Below are positions 33,665 to 44,056 of a stretch of DNA of 64,000 nucleotides, in pieces. The DNA comes from Selaginella moellendorffii (taxonomy: Eukaryota > Streptophyta > Lycopodiopsida > Selaginellales > Selaginellaceae): the NCBI RefSeq assembly GCF_000143415.4, contig NW_003314339.1:435683-499682 (forward strand). The letters are read 5' to 3'. The position numbers were made by a program, and so were the translations under genes. The notes below the pieces were generated by a model. It was not told the origin of the DNA. It searched no databases and was given only the letters and a program-made list of their open reading frames with translations. Position 1 is the stretch's first letter; each line of letters begins with the position of its first letter.

Positions 33665-36578
33665 CTTACCTTGTGCAGGTTGTGACCTCGGCCTAACATC
33701 AGTAGCTGTTAATGCCGTTTCAGCATCTAGGGGTGGCCACGCTCCTGCATACAGAGCTTGTGAGATAACATTTAAACTTAAAGTGCGTACTCACCAGGTT
33801 CGTAGAGAAGATACTGTTTTTCTTTGGCAACTGTAATTATATGCTCCATTGAAGTCACCTCTTCAATGGAGTTTGTCACCGCAACACATGGGACACCCTT
33901 GAGTAGTGCGGCTCGAAAGAATAGTCCGCCGCAGTTGTACTCGACAACGCATTTGCCCTTGGAGTCACCCGCTATTGCGTTGAAGACCCAGCTGAGCATT
34001 TCCCATGCTGCACCTGGAGCTTTCTTTGGATTCGAAAGCTCCATAGCCGTCTTCAGTTCCTCAGGCACGGGTAAATTGACCTCCCTCAGATCAATTCGAT
34101 CGGCTTTGTTGAACAAAGCTGGGAAGTCACTCCAGTCCCACTCTGCTGCAGGACCAATAACAAGGGCGACTGTGAAGATGCGGACATTCGTCGGTATCTT
34201 CTTCTTAGCCATTATCCCATGGATCTCCCGCATCTCCTTGCCTTTCAACCGAGCCTTCACCTCGTTCAAGGCCTTCCAGAACTTGTGATAGGATTCGGAG
34301 TCGTAGATCATATAGTGGACTGAAGATTCCACCTCCGCAAGTCCCACCATTAAGTCAATGATGGAGCTGACTTCGTCTGCATGAGTGATCTCCTCGTTTG
34401 TGAAGTCCATCACACAAAAGATGTTCTTGACCTGCTCATCTCCGTGGGAAACGATGCTCCTCCACCTTTGATCCTCATCCGAATTCACGTATACCCGGTA
34501 AGGTTCTCGATAGGCCTCTGCTGCGGGGTCGAGCTGTTTCTGAAGCCGGCGGTTGACATCCCTCTTAATGAAATTTGGATACTGATCCAACTTCTCAGCT
34601 TTACTTTTCGTGGCATCCCGCAGCAGATCGATGAACTTGGGGGCCCCCTTCACGTACTCGTCGATGTCTTCATTTGACAAGTCCAGCTCTTCCATCATCT
34701 CTTGCGTGGTGTCGATGCTCACCCTCGCCACGGCCACTTGCTCGAAGATCCAATCCTTCAATAGCGCACGAGCTCTCAGAGTCGTGCACAAGTCCTCGTA
34801 TGTCACAATATGGCCGGGAGTCATTTTGGTCTTGTTGAAGACTACCTCACCACGTAGAAGAGCATTAGCCACTGTCAGAAGGTCGTCGTCGTCTAGAGAC
34901 CGCGAGAAACGCAAGGCGTTGAGCTTCAAATCATTGGGCTTCCGGCCGTCCTCCACACCCATTGAGTTTAGCAACTCCTCGTCATGGTACCTCCTTAGCA
35001 CATCTACCCATTTGTCAAAAACAACTTTTGTCGCGAGTAGAATGTTATGGATGCTGAGTGTGTCATTGACCCCCAGTGTTTTCGAGAGAAGACTCGAGAA
35101 TTCCTGCAATGGAAATGGCGTGAGGCCACATGCTATGCCACATGCAACGAGGCTTACCTGCCAGGCGCTAGTTGCTAGTGCACGTCCTTGTCTTGGTTTT
35201 TGTGGCTTCTTCAGTTGAACCCAGAGCTTCCGTGTTCGTGCCAATGTCTCGTGCAGACCTGATTTGTAGCACGTTTCTTGCTTGACATTCTGCGTGTGGG
35301 AGATGTATATGATAGATCGGAGGGGCGAGTTGCCTTTTATCAGGCGGACAACTCTTGTCTTGAAGACTTTCTTCACCTCCTCGCCCACCATAATATCCAC
35401 AACTATCTGTTGCATCGCCAAGCTAGAATGCTGCCCGGAGACGGCATAGAACCGGATGTTCTGATCGTCCAACACCTTCCTATTGATCAAGTCTGGAAAC
35501 CTCGTCTCGCCCTTCATTGTTCGGTAGTAGGGGATCACGTCTGCGATGTCGGGTGTTACTGGACTTGCCAGCATCTTCTGCTTCAGTTTCTCCACCCACT
35601 CATCAGATACTAGCCTGTGGTTGTATTTGCTTTGGATCTCGATACGGCTCACGTCGATTGTATATACTTTGTTGGAATAGTAACAAGTACTATTATCTGC
35701 GACGATTTTTGCTGCCTCTTCTTGCTCTTTCTGCTCTTTGCGGCTCTTCTTTTTGGTGGGTGTAGTGTTCGAACCCGAGGCAATGGCATCACCGAGTAGC
35801 TTCTTTTTTGGAGCAGCAGAGTCGGACGTCGGCTTGAGCTTGACCACCCTTTTCTGCTTCGGGGTAGTTTCCAGATCGACCCCCTTCCCCTTCGCTTCAC
35901 AAACTGGAGGCACTCTCAACGGCTCAATGTTGGAATATAGTTTTTGAACATCACCGTAGGTGAAGTCCGTGGATTCCATGTGATCTTTATAGACCCGCAG
36001 CGTCTTTGAAATTGTGGGCCTCCTGGACAACCTCTCCCTAGCTCCCTCTAGGAATTCCTCATAGCCGCTGCCCCCCTCCGGGAAGCCGCTAGGATGTGCA
36101 AGGTGGATCTTGAAGGCGGACGCTGTCTCTACCACAAGTGCCAGTCCATATTCTTGCATGGAACTGCATGGAGTGTCTGTCACTTGGATGAGGATCCCTA
36201 TGCATTCTTTTCTCCCACCATCTGTGTTGTACAGCCTCAGATCCTCACCTTCCATCCCGAAAGTCCAACTAGTGAGCTCCTCCCCCTTCTCTGCATCCAC
36301 ATTGACAGTGGCTGGAAGAAGAACGCAATTCCTCGCCTGTTCAGAAATGCACAACAATTAGAGCTGACAGATGAAAAGCTAGCAGCTGGAAATAACGTGA
36401 GGCCACACACCATTCACCACTGCATCAGATGTCTTGAGGCTACATCCTAAGATGGCGTGAGGCTACACGCCATCTGTAACCGGACTGCACTCGAGAGCCC
36501 AATCGGTGCATGCCAATGTTGCTACTGAATGGCATGTGGCCTCATGCCATTTTCTACTTCGTCTAAAAGACTTACCAT
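30973..36578 (-). CDS. transposon-borne ParB-like / HAD (FCP1-like) fusion protein
   Basis: Eleven exons join without a stop into 1642 residues: 36578-36576, 36336-35158, 35103-33795, 33744-33670, 33631-33542, 33492-33349, 33301-32735, 32677-32663, 32613-32506, 32458-31883 and 31835-30973. Borders are GT/AG; introns 3-10 are all phase 1. The ATG is the last codon of exon 1. Residues about 225-355 resemble the ParB/sulfiredoxin fold (VYTIDVSRIEI, NHRLVSDEWVEKLKQKM, FYAVSGQHSSLAM). Near 777-806, CVVEYNCGGLFFRAALLKG and VPCVAV look like a methyltransferase motif I (weak). Residues 934-1122 end in a long Glu/Asp run. The C-terminus is HAD/NIF-like: YCIVFDLNGVLFS (Asp1366; second Asp is Asn), GVWTS, and ILIIDDSP. 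Bacterial ParB-methylase fusions are known; a HAD addition is not known to me. The splice model is mine and unproven. Confidence 0.75.
35115..36550. repeat. palindromic 22-mers, group 2 (introns 1 and 2 of the ParB/HAD gene)
   Basis: Copies are at 35115-35136 (intron 2, 54 nt), and at 36392-36413, 36452-36473 and 36529-36550 (all three in the 239-nt intron 1). The last one is a complete palindrome, ATGGCATGTGG then CCTCATGCCAT, with one mismatch between arms. Confidence 0.9.
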
Positions 36579-37290
36579 TTGAAGCCGAATGGAGGCCGTG
36601 ACAATCGAGGCCGGACTCGCTGGCGAATGTGCACTGTGTGTGCAGCGGATCGTAGCAGCAAGGCTACTCTGCCACTTACAGTTGGAGAGTGGCGCTGAAA
36701 TCTCCTAGGACGCCAAGTGGGCTGCGTGTGGGTGGCGGAGTGGGCGGCGGAGTTGGCGGCGAAGTTACAAACTGGGTGTGTCTTGAAGTGGACGCCGATG
36801 CACACGAGCGCGATGCGAGCGCGAGTGTGATGCAAGCGCGAGTGGACGCCGATGCACACGAGAAACCTGTAGAGAAGTGAGCGTGATCGCGAGTGGGAGC
36901 GCGAGTGTGATGCGAGCGCGAGCGCGAGTGTGCGAGCGCGAGTACAAAGCAAAATGCAAAACCTAACCTCACACGCGCGAAATGTCACAACGGTTGGTAA
37001 TCCCGCCACGTCATCATTCCTCAGACTTGGGCGCCACCATTAATTTCTGGATTGCCGCGCGCATGCAAGCACGCAAAATCCAAAAGAAATCCGCAACATC
37101 ATCATTCCTCGGACTGCATGCACGCGAAATCCAAAAGAAAGATCATGATTGGGATATCATTTAATATCCTCACTATATTTATACCATGCATGATTGGATA
37201 TTCCAAAGCATCTTGTATTTCCAAAAATGGCAGATGTTCAGCTAAATAAAGAAATTCTATCTGTTTCTATTTTTCTCTCAAATCAATATT

Positions 37291-39396
37291 ATAGCGTGTG
37301 GGCTCATGCAATTTTGAACCAAAGAAACCCAAAAAACGTTGGACCCAAAATATTTTGAAAAAGCCCAAAAAACCCTAAACATTTTAAACCCAAAAATCCA
37401 GGCGTCCTGTGGCGTTATTCCTTCAATGGCGTGTGGGCGCATGCCATTTTCAGGGCCAAATGCTGAATGGAGAAAAATTCCCTTTCAGTGCAAATGCTGC
37501 AAGAGGCAGATGCCAAGCACAAAGGACTGTAACTACCTCACATGACACAGATAAACTTTTCTCTATTTGGCAAAGATAAACTTTATAGCGTGTGGGCTCA
37601 TGCAATTTTGAACCCAAGAAATGCACCAAAAAATTCTCGGCGTCATCTGGCATTATCTCTTGAATGGTGTGGGGCCGCATGCCATTTTCAGGGGCACATA
37701 GGAGTATATTCCTAGGATATTCTGACACGCGCGAGATTTTTTTGAGTTTTCTAGAGATCCAACCGTTAGATCGCAACTAGATTTTACAGAATGGTATACA
37801 ATGTCTTTCTTGATGACCCTGCAAAGAAGCATCTCGATCGGACACCACATGAGACCACACGAGCCTTACAATGTTTCAGGGGCATTTGCCATAGATCCGA
37901 CCGTTATTTTGCTCCAAGATTTTATAGTTTGGTGTGCATTGACCTTTCCATCGAAACTGCAAAGGGACATCACAATCAGATGCGGGATCACAAGAAACTA
38001 ACTTCACTAACTCTGGTTTCACCAAGATCTACGTAAGGAGTTATGAAATGAAAGGACCCTCTCTATTGAAATGTGTTTATGGTCCTAGGGGCATTGTGAC
38101 ATATCAAAGGATTTTGCATCAAGTTTTGTATTTGCATGTTTATCAAGCTACTGAATTGCTAAACCCTAAACCCTAAACCCTAAACATGTGGCAAATGCTG
38201 CGTGAAGAAAGATGCCCTTTCTGGGCAAATGCTGTAAAAGGCAGATGCCGAGCAGATGTATCTCAGGCTAGCGAAGGGGACAAACGAAAGCTAGCTATAA
38301 ATATGACGGGATGCAAATAGATTACTAGGCTGGTCCTACGAAAATCAAAAACCATAATTGAAAACATTGAAAATGCAAAAAGAAAGGTTTATAATATTTT
38401 TGAATTTTAGGCAACCAAAGGAATGTAAGTAGGGCATGTGTTTGTAAGTTTAAAAATGCCTCAACCACTTAAATTCCCAAGTAAATAAAGCTGTTTCTAT
38501 TTTTGGTACAGGTAAACTTTATAGCGTGTGGGCTCATGCAATTTTGAACCCAAAAATGCACCAAAAAATGCTCGACTAGCATTATTCTTTGAATGGCGTG
38601 TGGCCTTATATTGCCATAAATGGACGTACACACACAGCATAATTATTCCTTTACACGGCGAATAATCTTGGCGCGGATCGCTGACATGGCATGGCAAAGT
38701 TCGAATCACTGACATGGCACAGCTGGATCGAGGCAAGGACATGATGTGACAAAGTTCAACCTCCGATAGCAAAGTCTAGAAGCTACTCAGTTTGAAATTT
38801 GTCAGAGGAATCATAAGATCTGGTTTGTCAGAGGATTTGATGTGACGTTCAAGCGTGTGTTATTTTTGAATTCTCGAACTCATTCCTAGGTCTATCATTT
38901 TTGTGCGCCGTGTTCTTGGTTCCGCTGAGCGCAGTGAGCGCTGCTTGTGTAAGCGGCGTTGTGGGCTGTGGTTTATGCGTTTACGAGCGGTTGCGGCATT
39001 GCGAGCGCCATTGCGAGCGGCAGTTTATGCGAGTGGCAGTTTGTGCGAGCGGCGCTACGAGCAGTTGCGGTGTTGCGAGCGGCGCTACGAGTAGTTGCGG
39101 TGTTGCGAGCGGCACTGTCTTTGGTGTGGCTACCGCTTCCTCTTGATATTCGGCACTTGTGCTTCCTGGTATGTTCACCATGGAATGGCTTAGGACCACA
39201 TTTAAAAATGGCATGAGGCCACATGCCATCTTGGGCCCTTGCAATTTCATGGCTAGCGTATTGTCATGTATGTTTTTACTTGCCTGCAGCTGTGTGTATA
39301 TCAAGATGGCATGAGGCCTCATGCCAATTTTGTGAATGCGAAATTTCACGTGGGTGTCAATAGCATGTTTGAATAATGGCATGTGGCCTCATGCTA
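37291..39396. repeat. palindromic 22-mers, group 3 (between the divergent genes)
   Basis: There are nine copies, at 37291, 37426, 37585, 37664, 38521, 38593, 39208, 39305 and 39375, each about 22 bp. The copy at 39305 reads ATGGCATGAGG then CCTCATGCCA and is a perfect palindrome except for its outermost base pair. The three nearest the plus-strand gene lie 85-270 bp before its start and could act as a promoter or binding cluster. Confidence 0.9.
38158..38185. repeat. interstitial plant telomere-type repeat
   Basis: Three complete CCCTAAA units plus a partial one, inside transposon 1. A shorter related stretch (ACCCTAAAC) occurs near 37373. Confidence 0.9.
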
Positions 39397-39479
39397 TTGA
39401 GGTTGTTTGGTATGTTATGATTTAGGCCATTCTCCAATCATTTTTTGTATGGTCTTAACTTCTTTTCTGCACTTTCAGA

Positions 39480-42400
39480 ATGGCCTTCAGGGTTGGGGAA
39501 AAGGTTTACATTTTGAATGGTGGGAAGAGAGTTGCAAAAGGGACCCTTGTGTCTATGGATCGGAACTTTGTTATACACTGTCAAAGGCTTGGGGAAGGCA
39601 ATGCTGCTGTATCAGTAGAGACTGTCTTCGATGGGAATGTGGTCGCTATTGAACGAGGAGAGATGGTCGTCGGGGTAAATGTTGTTGTTGCCTTGAAAAA
39701 TCTTCAGAAGAAAGCAGATGTTGGGGACAGCGCAAGTGCGACGCATGTTCCCTCCGTGGATCTTAAGAACCGTGCTACATGGATTCAGGCAAAAGTGTTT
39801 CTAAACAACCCCGAGGGGGAGGTGGTAGCTGAGGGCTTAGCCACAGTTGTCGATCCAAGAGATGCGGTTGCTAATCAAGAATTGGGCTGGGATGATATTG
39901 GAGTTGCGATTTTAGAGGTTGTTGACACAGAAGAAAACAGTCTGACTATTGGAAGCATTGTGCGGTGGAAATTGAGGCACTTAGTGTTTGAGAATGTGAA
40001 GGATTCACAATCAAACACCACTACAACTGATGACAAAACATCTCTTCATGGGAAAAGAAAGTACACCTTCCTAAAGCGCAGCCAAAGGGATCTGAGCAAC
40101 GAACCGAAAAGGCAGAAAATGGCGATGGAGGTTCGAATGGTCTCGACAGTTGCTTGTTGCAAGAGGAGGTGCTGTCAACATGCTGATTGGGATGCTATTG
40201 AAGAGGAGAGAGCAAGATACAAGACATTGTCCTGGAAGGCAGCTCGCAATTTTGTGTATGAGGCATTACGGTCATCTGTTGATGCTTCAGAACATCAGGT
40301 GGGGGGCATGGTCTTCCAGAGGGGTTTGGTCTGCATGAAGGCATGGAGAATCATTTATGGAGTCCCTCGAACCACATTCTACAGAATCAAAACTGAGTTC
40401 GAGGAACAAAGGGTTCAACAGGCAGTCCATGGGAACGACGGTACGCACAAAACCAGGGGTCATGTTGTATATGGAGAGGCAATCTTCAAGAGGTTTGTCG
40501 AGACATGTAGCGAGCAGCAACCACATAAAACCCGCCTCTTGGAAGATGGAACACGAGACACCCAACGAGTTCTCCCTTCCATGTATACCAAGGGGGCCAT
40601 ATTGGAAGATGTGAATCGGGAACTCCAGAGTAATGGCTACAGGAAGCTGAGCTAATCTAGATTTAGTAGATTGTGGAGCAACAGGTTCAGGGATGTGAGT
40701 ATAGGAAAGTACTCCAGCTTTTCAAAGTGTGACGAGTGCACTGCTATCAAAATGGCTTTGTCGAAGAATTCTTGCAGCGCTCAAGAGCGAGAGACGTTGG
40801 TTAGAAGGCGGCTCGACCACAACATCGAGCAGAGAAGCTGCAGGACTGCATATTATCATAACAGGATTCTCTCCATGGAGAGACCTGACTCTTACCTCTG
40901 CATCATCCATGACAAAATGGACCAGAAAAAGACGTGCTTACCTCGACTCAATCCTGCCCCCAAGCTGCCTGTGTCTCTGTTTGGCATAATCGCTCATGGG
41001 CATGGTGCCCAGAACTATGGGAACTTCTTTGTACCTCTATGGGGTGGCGGGGGTGCAAACATGATGATTGCGTCCCTAGCAAAACACTTAAGGTCTCTGC
41101 AAAGTGCGCAGACTGAGCTGAAAGGCCAACCCTTGCATAAGGCCCTTGTCGATCGAACCCCATACAGGGTTCAGCTGGAGGAGGAGCAAAGGCTTGCAGT
41201 ATCGCGTGGGGCCCCATGCCATCCCAGTGAATATGTTGGCCGTCAGATTGTAGGGTTATCACGTGAGGCCTCATGCCATTCCGACGAGGCTGGTCGCCCG
41301 GTGAATGCACAGCCTCATCCAAACGAAGCAGAATCTCAAGGAAGTTTTTGCGGCCGATGTGGCCTTCCACCCCATCTTCTGCTCCAAACAGACAATGCTG
41401 GCAGTGAGAACAAAAACATGTACGTCTTCGCGTACTTGGCGATGCTTGTTGCCAAAGGCATATTTGAAACGGTTACACTTGGCTTTCTCATGGTTGGGCA
41501 CACTCATGAAGACGTCGATGCCATGTTCAGTCACCTGGCAGAGTCCCTCCGGCGATCCAATGTCCTCACCCTCCCACAACTCTACGATGAATTCCAAAAT
41601 TGCATCAAAGGCACTGTTGAAGCTGCACTTCTGACAGAGGTTCCAGACTTTAAGGGGTTTGTAAGAGGCTACATCAGGGATGGATCCGAAACGCTGATTG
41701 GCCACTCCAAGCCTCTTCAGTTTCATTTCAGCATGTGTGACGGTGCTCTAGTGATGAGGTACAAGATGAGAGAATGGGACACAGTGTGGCTGCCAATGGA
41801 CGGCATTGAACTCTTCAAGAGAGATCCCATAACTGGGGAACCTATGATTCCTTAGGGTTCCCCACGGCCGATGCACCCGGATGGACTCAAAGACCAGGAA
41901 AGTATAGTGGCCGGGATTAGATAGCATATTGCCTTCTGGAAGAGGGGGTTGGTGTTTGGTGGAGAATCCTATTTTCAGAGGTGCAAGCCTTTGCTCGAAT
42001 ACTGGGAGAAGATTATATCTGCTATCCAAAATGGGCCGGTTGTATATGAAGAATTGGAAGAGTCCTTTTGGCCAGAACCCAGAGCACCAGATAGTAGCGG
42101 AACAATGTCCTCTGGAAATGCAGTGACAGATAACGATGTTGAGGATCACTATTGTGGGCCGAGGAACAAGAAGCCGGATTCAGCATTCAATCCAGTACAG
42201 GTCTGCAAAGGAATGGTCGTGCTTGTCAGACCCAGTAATAAAAAACAAATGATATGGGTGGGGCGCTGCATCACTGATGCAGAGGAGGACGCGGAAACTA
42301 ACTCCTTCAATGTAACTGTGGAGTGGTTCAAGCCAAGTTTCGGATATACGAACGATTGCCTAGAAAAGAGATGGGTGCTGAATCCAAGGGATCCCAGCAT

Positions 42401-42600
42401 GAGCATATCAGTGGATAATGTTGTGCATGGTTGGATGCGGAAGCAGAATGCCACCATCACCTTGCCAGACCATGCAAGAGATGCAGCAAGAGCATTCATA
42501 ACCCGGGTTCAAGGTGAGATTCATTAATATTCCTTTACTAAGTTTCTAATGTATTTTATTTCAAGGTGAACAATCCGAATCTGAATCAGAGGAGGCGTGA
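39480..42600 (+). pseudogene. putative transposase, DUF7869-type RNase H-like (three nonsense codons)
   Basis: One continuous frame runs 39480-42513 and splices (intron 42514-42565, phase 1) to 42566-42600, about 1022 codons. It is broken only by TAA at 40653, TAG at 41853 and TAG at 41922, each one C-to-T step from CAA or CAG. The N-terminus has two similar beta-rich repeats (VYILNGGKRVAKGTLVSMD; AKVFLNNPEGEVVAEGLATVVD), like DUF8039 modules of plant transposons. The core has FSKCDECTAIK, IIHDKMDQKK (Asp478), LLQTDNAGSENKNMYVFAYLA (Asp638) and GHTHEDVDAMFS (Glu677/Asp678/Asp680). I know this pattern from eukaryotic DUF7869 proteins; the acidic residues suggest a DDE/D-type nuclease. Two palindromes (41201, 41258) lie in frame inside it. 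The final TGA overlaps another palindrome. Confidence 0.75.
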
Positions 42601-43685
42601 TGGCATGTGGCCTTACGCCATTCCTAGGTGAGATGATACAAATAACAAGTATAAATTCTTAGTTGTTCTAGCAAATCTTACTTAAAGTTCAAGGTGAACA
42701 AGCCGAATATGAATTCATCGGATTGTTATAACAAATTGCGAGGTGATGGCATGAGGCGATACGCCATTTGAGAGTGGTAGCCATTCCTATATGAGGTGAG
42801 TGAAGTATTTATTAGAAATACCTCATTCAATTGTGCACTTCTAAGTCTTGGTCCACTTAGTACTGTTTGCATGTTTTTATTTTAATTCTTTCTCTAAAAT
42901 GTTATTTAGCATGTGGCTTCATGCCATTGCTCTCCACAATCATGCATTGAATTTCTATCCTTGCATAATACTTCTCCATATATATAGCATGTGCGCACAT
43001 GTGATATGGTTCATTAGGCCTGATATAGTGTGTGAGGTAAAACAAAGATGATGTGACATATGCATTTACCAATCACACGTGCATAAATCTAATAATATGG
43101 CGTGTGGCCCATATTAATGGCACATAAACCCATATTGTGGGCTTACGTGCTTTATGTACCATCATTCCCTTGCAGCGTGTGTGTTGGTTTCCTTTTATAA
43201 CACAACGAACTCCATATTTTAGGGTGAAGAGCGTTCTCATGGCAAGCACAAAATCTGTAAGTGAGGCAGAAAAGGAGACGGAGAAGGAGATAGGTGAAGA
43301 TGTAGAATATATAAGTCTTCCAAACTCCCCGTACTATACTCCAGGTGATCATTTTTCTGAACAAACGGCAACATTAACAACTATCGAGAACGCCCCAGTA
43401 ACGTCAGAGACAACAATCCAAAGCAAAACAACTGACCCGGAGAAGGATGATAGTACCGCTGAGAGTACCAAAAAGGAGGTGTCCACTAGCGCTTAGGCTT
43501 ATAATGGCGTGTGCCCTCATGCCATTTACTTGATCACCAAATACCTTTTTCCCTTTGCACTAGTATATCTTAATACCGGTCTGAGAAATAGAATGGCATG
43601 TGCCTGGCTAATAGGAATGATGTTCATCTTGGAAAGCTCACCACACGCTCAATGAACAAACAAATAGTGTGTGCGCGCATGCCAT
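41201..43685. repeat. palindromic 22-mers, group 4 (in and after the transposase gene)
   Basis: Copies are at 41201, 41258, 42600, 42746, 42906, 42984, 43504 and 43664, with partial copies at 43097 and 43593. The first two are translated in frame (SRGAPCHPSE, SREASCHSDE). The density rises toward the right terminus of the element. Confidence 0.87.
43239..43496 (+). CDS. small acidic hypothetical protein in transposon 1
   Basis: An ATG-started frame of 85 residues, rich in Glu, Thr and Ser (EAEKETEKEIGEDVEYISLP ...), lies between the transposase gene and the right terminus. I recognise no family. It could be a terminal exon of the transposase gene, since the region 42650-42710 partly repeats the last transposase exon, or a chance frame. 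Confidence 0.3.
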   Translation: MASTKSVSEAEKETEKEIGEDVEYISLPNSPYYTPGDHFSEQTATLTTIENAPVTSETTIQSKTTDPEKDDSTAESTKKEVSTSA

Positions 43686-43887
43686 CGCTCTTCTTTAGCT
43701 TCAGATTCGGCTTGTTCACCTTGACAATGAGATTTATTATACAACTAGATGGACTCAGTCTGGACATAAGGTCACCGCGCTAGTCACCATGCCCCAGATA
43801 TGTCTAGCCCCTGGACAAAAAACATATAATTTCACGTCATTTTCAAATACTTGAAAATTTGTACCTAGTCCCATTTTACTGAATAAA

Positions 43888-43909
43888 TCCCACTTTAACG
43901 AAATAGAGC
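43888..43909 (-). repeat. right terminal inverted repeat of transposon 1
   Basis: 22 bp, the perfect reverse complement of the left end. Beyond it the LTR-element sequence resumes. Confidence 0.88.
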
Positions 43910-44056
43910 ATCCAAGGCCTCTCCTTTCGCAAGTTTTCCAATTGCCATATAGTCTTATATGGACAATCCCATGTTTTTGACTTTCAATGGCATCTTGGTT
44001 GCTAGTAAAAACATGTTTGAGTGCCCACTTGATTCTCCACTCCCAACTTGCATAAC
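43910..44056 (-). mobile_element. remainder of copy C after transposon 1
   Basis: 147 bp continue the LTR-element internal sequence interrupted at 30532, matching 46610-46757. They end where another LTR array starts (CCCTCGGGTCC). Confidence 0.8.

Larger units (their letters stand above)
36579..39479. other. divergent intergenic region of transposon 1 with repeated modules
   Basis: About 2.9 kb separates the two divergent start codons. It contains GCGAG-rich low-complexity DNA (36780-36960); three related modules of about 100 bp starting ATAGCGTGTGGGCTCATGC at 37291, 37585 and 38521; a telomere-like CCCTAAA run at 38158-38185; a ~30-bp GCGAGCGGCGCTACGAG tandem repeat (39005-39120); and palindromes at 37291, 37426, 37585, 37664, 38521, 38593, 39208, 39305 and 39375. 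I see no convincing gene. Confidence 0.75.
30533..43909. mobile_element. DNA transposon 1 (13.4 kb, TIR-bounded)
   Basis: The ends are perfect 22-bp inverted repeats (30533-30554 and 43888-43909) starting GCTCTATTTCG and ending TTAAAGTGGGA. The flanks are the two halves of one LTR-element internal region: TTGCCAAAA on the left and CATCCAAGG on the right. Both can derive from the uninterrupted form at about 46603 (TTGCTAAGG), which would give a decayed target duplication of about 9 bp. Inside are two divergent genes (36578 to 30973 on the minus strand; 39480 to 42600 on the plus strand), a small frame near the right end, and about 28 copies of a 22-bp palindrome. Superfamily is uncertain: a 9-bp duplication is Mutator-like, but the putative transposase is of DUF7869 type. 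I do not recognise a described family with this composition. Confidence 0.82.

Noticed and set aside
35104..35157. Continuous reading of the ParB-like frame through an 18-residue insert (VSLVACGIAC...)
   Set aside because: The segment has perfect intron borders (CAG/GTAAGC ... TTGCAG/G), is 54 nt so stays in frame by chance, and contains the same palindrome as neighbouring introns. I treat it as an intron.
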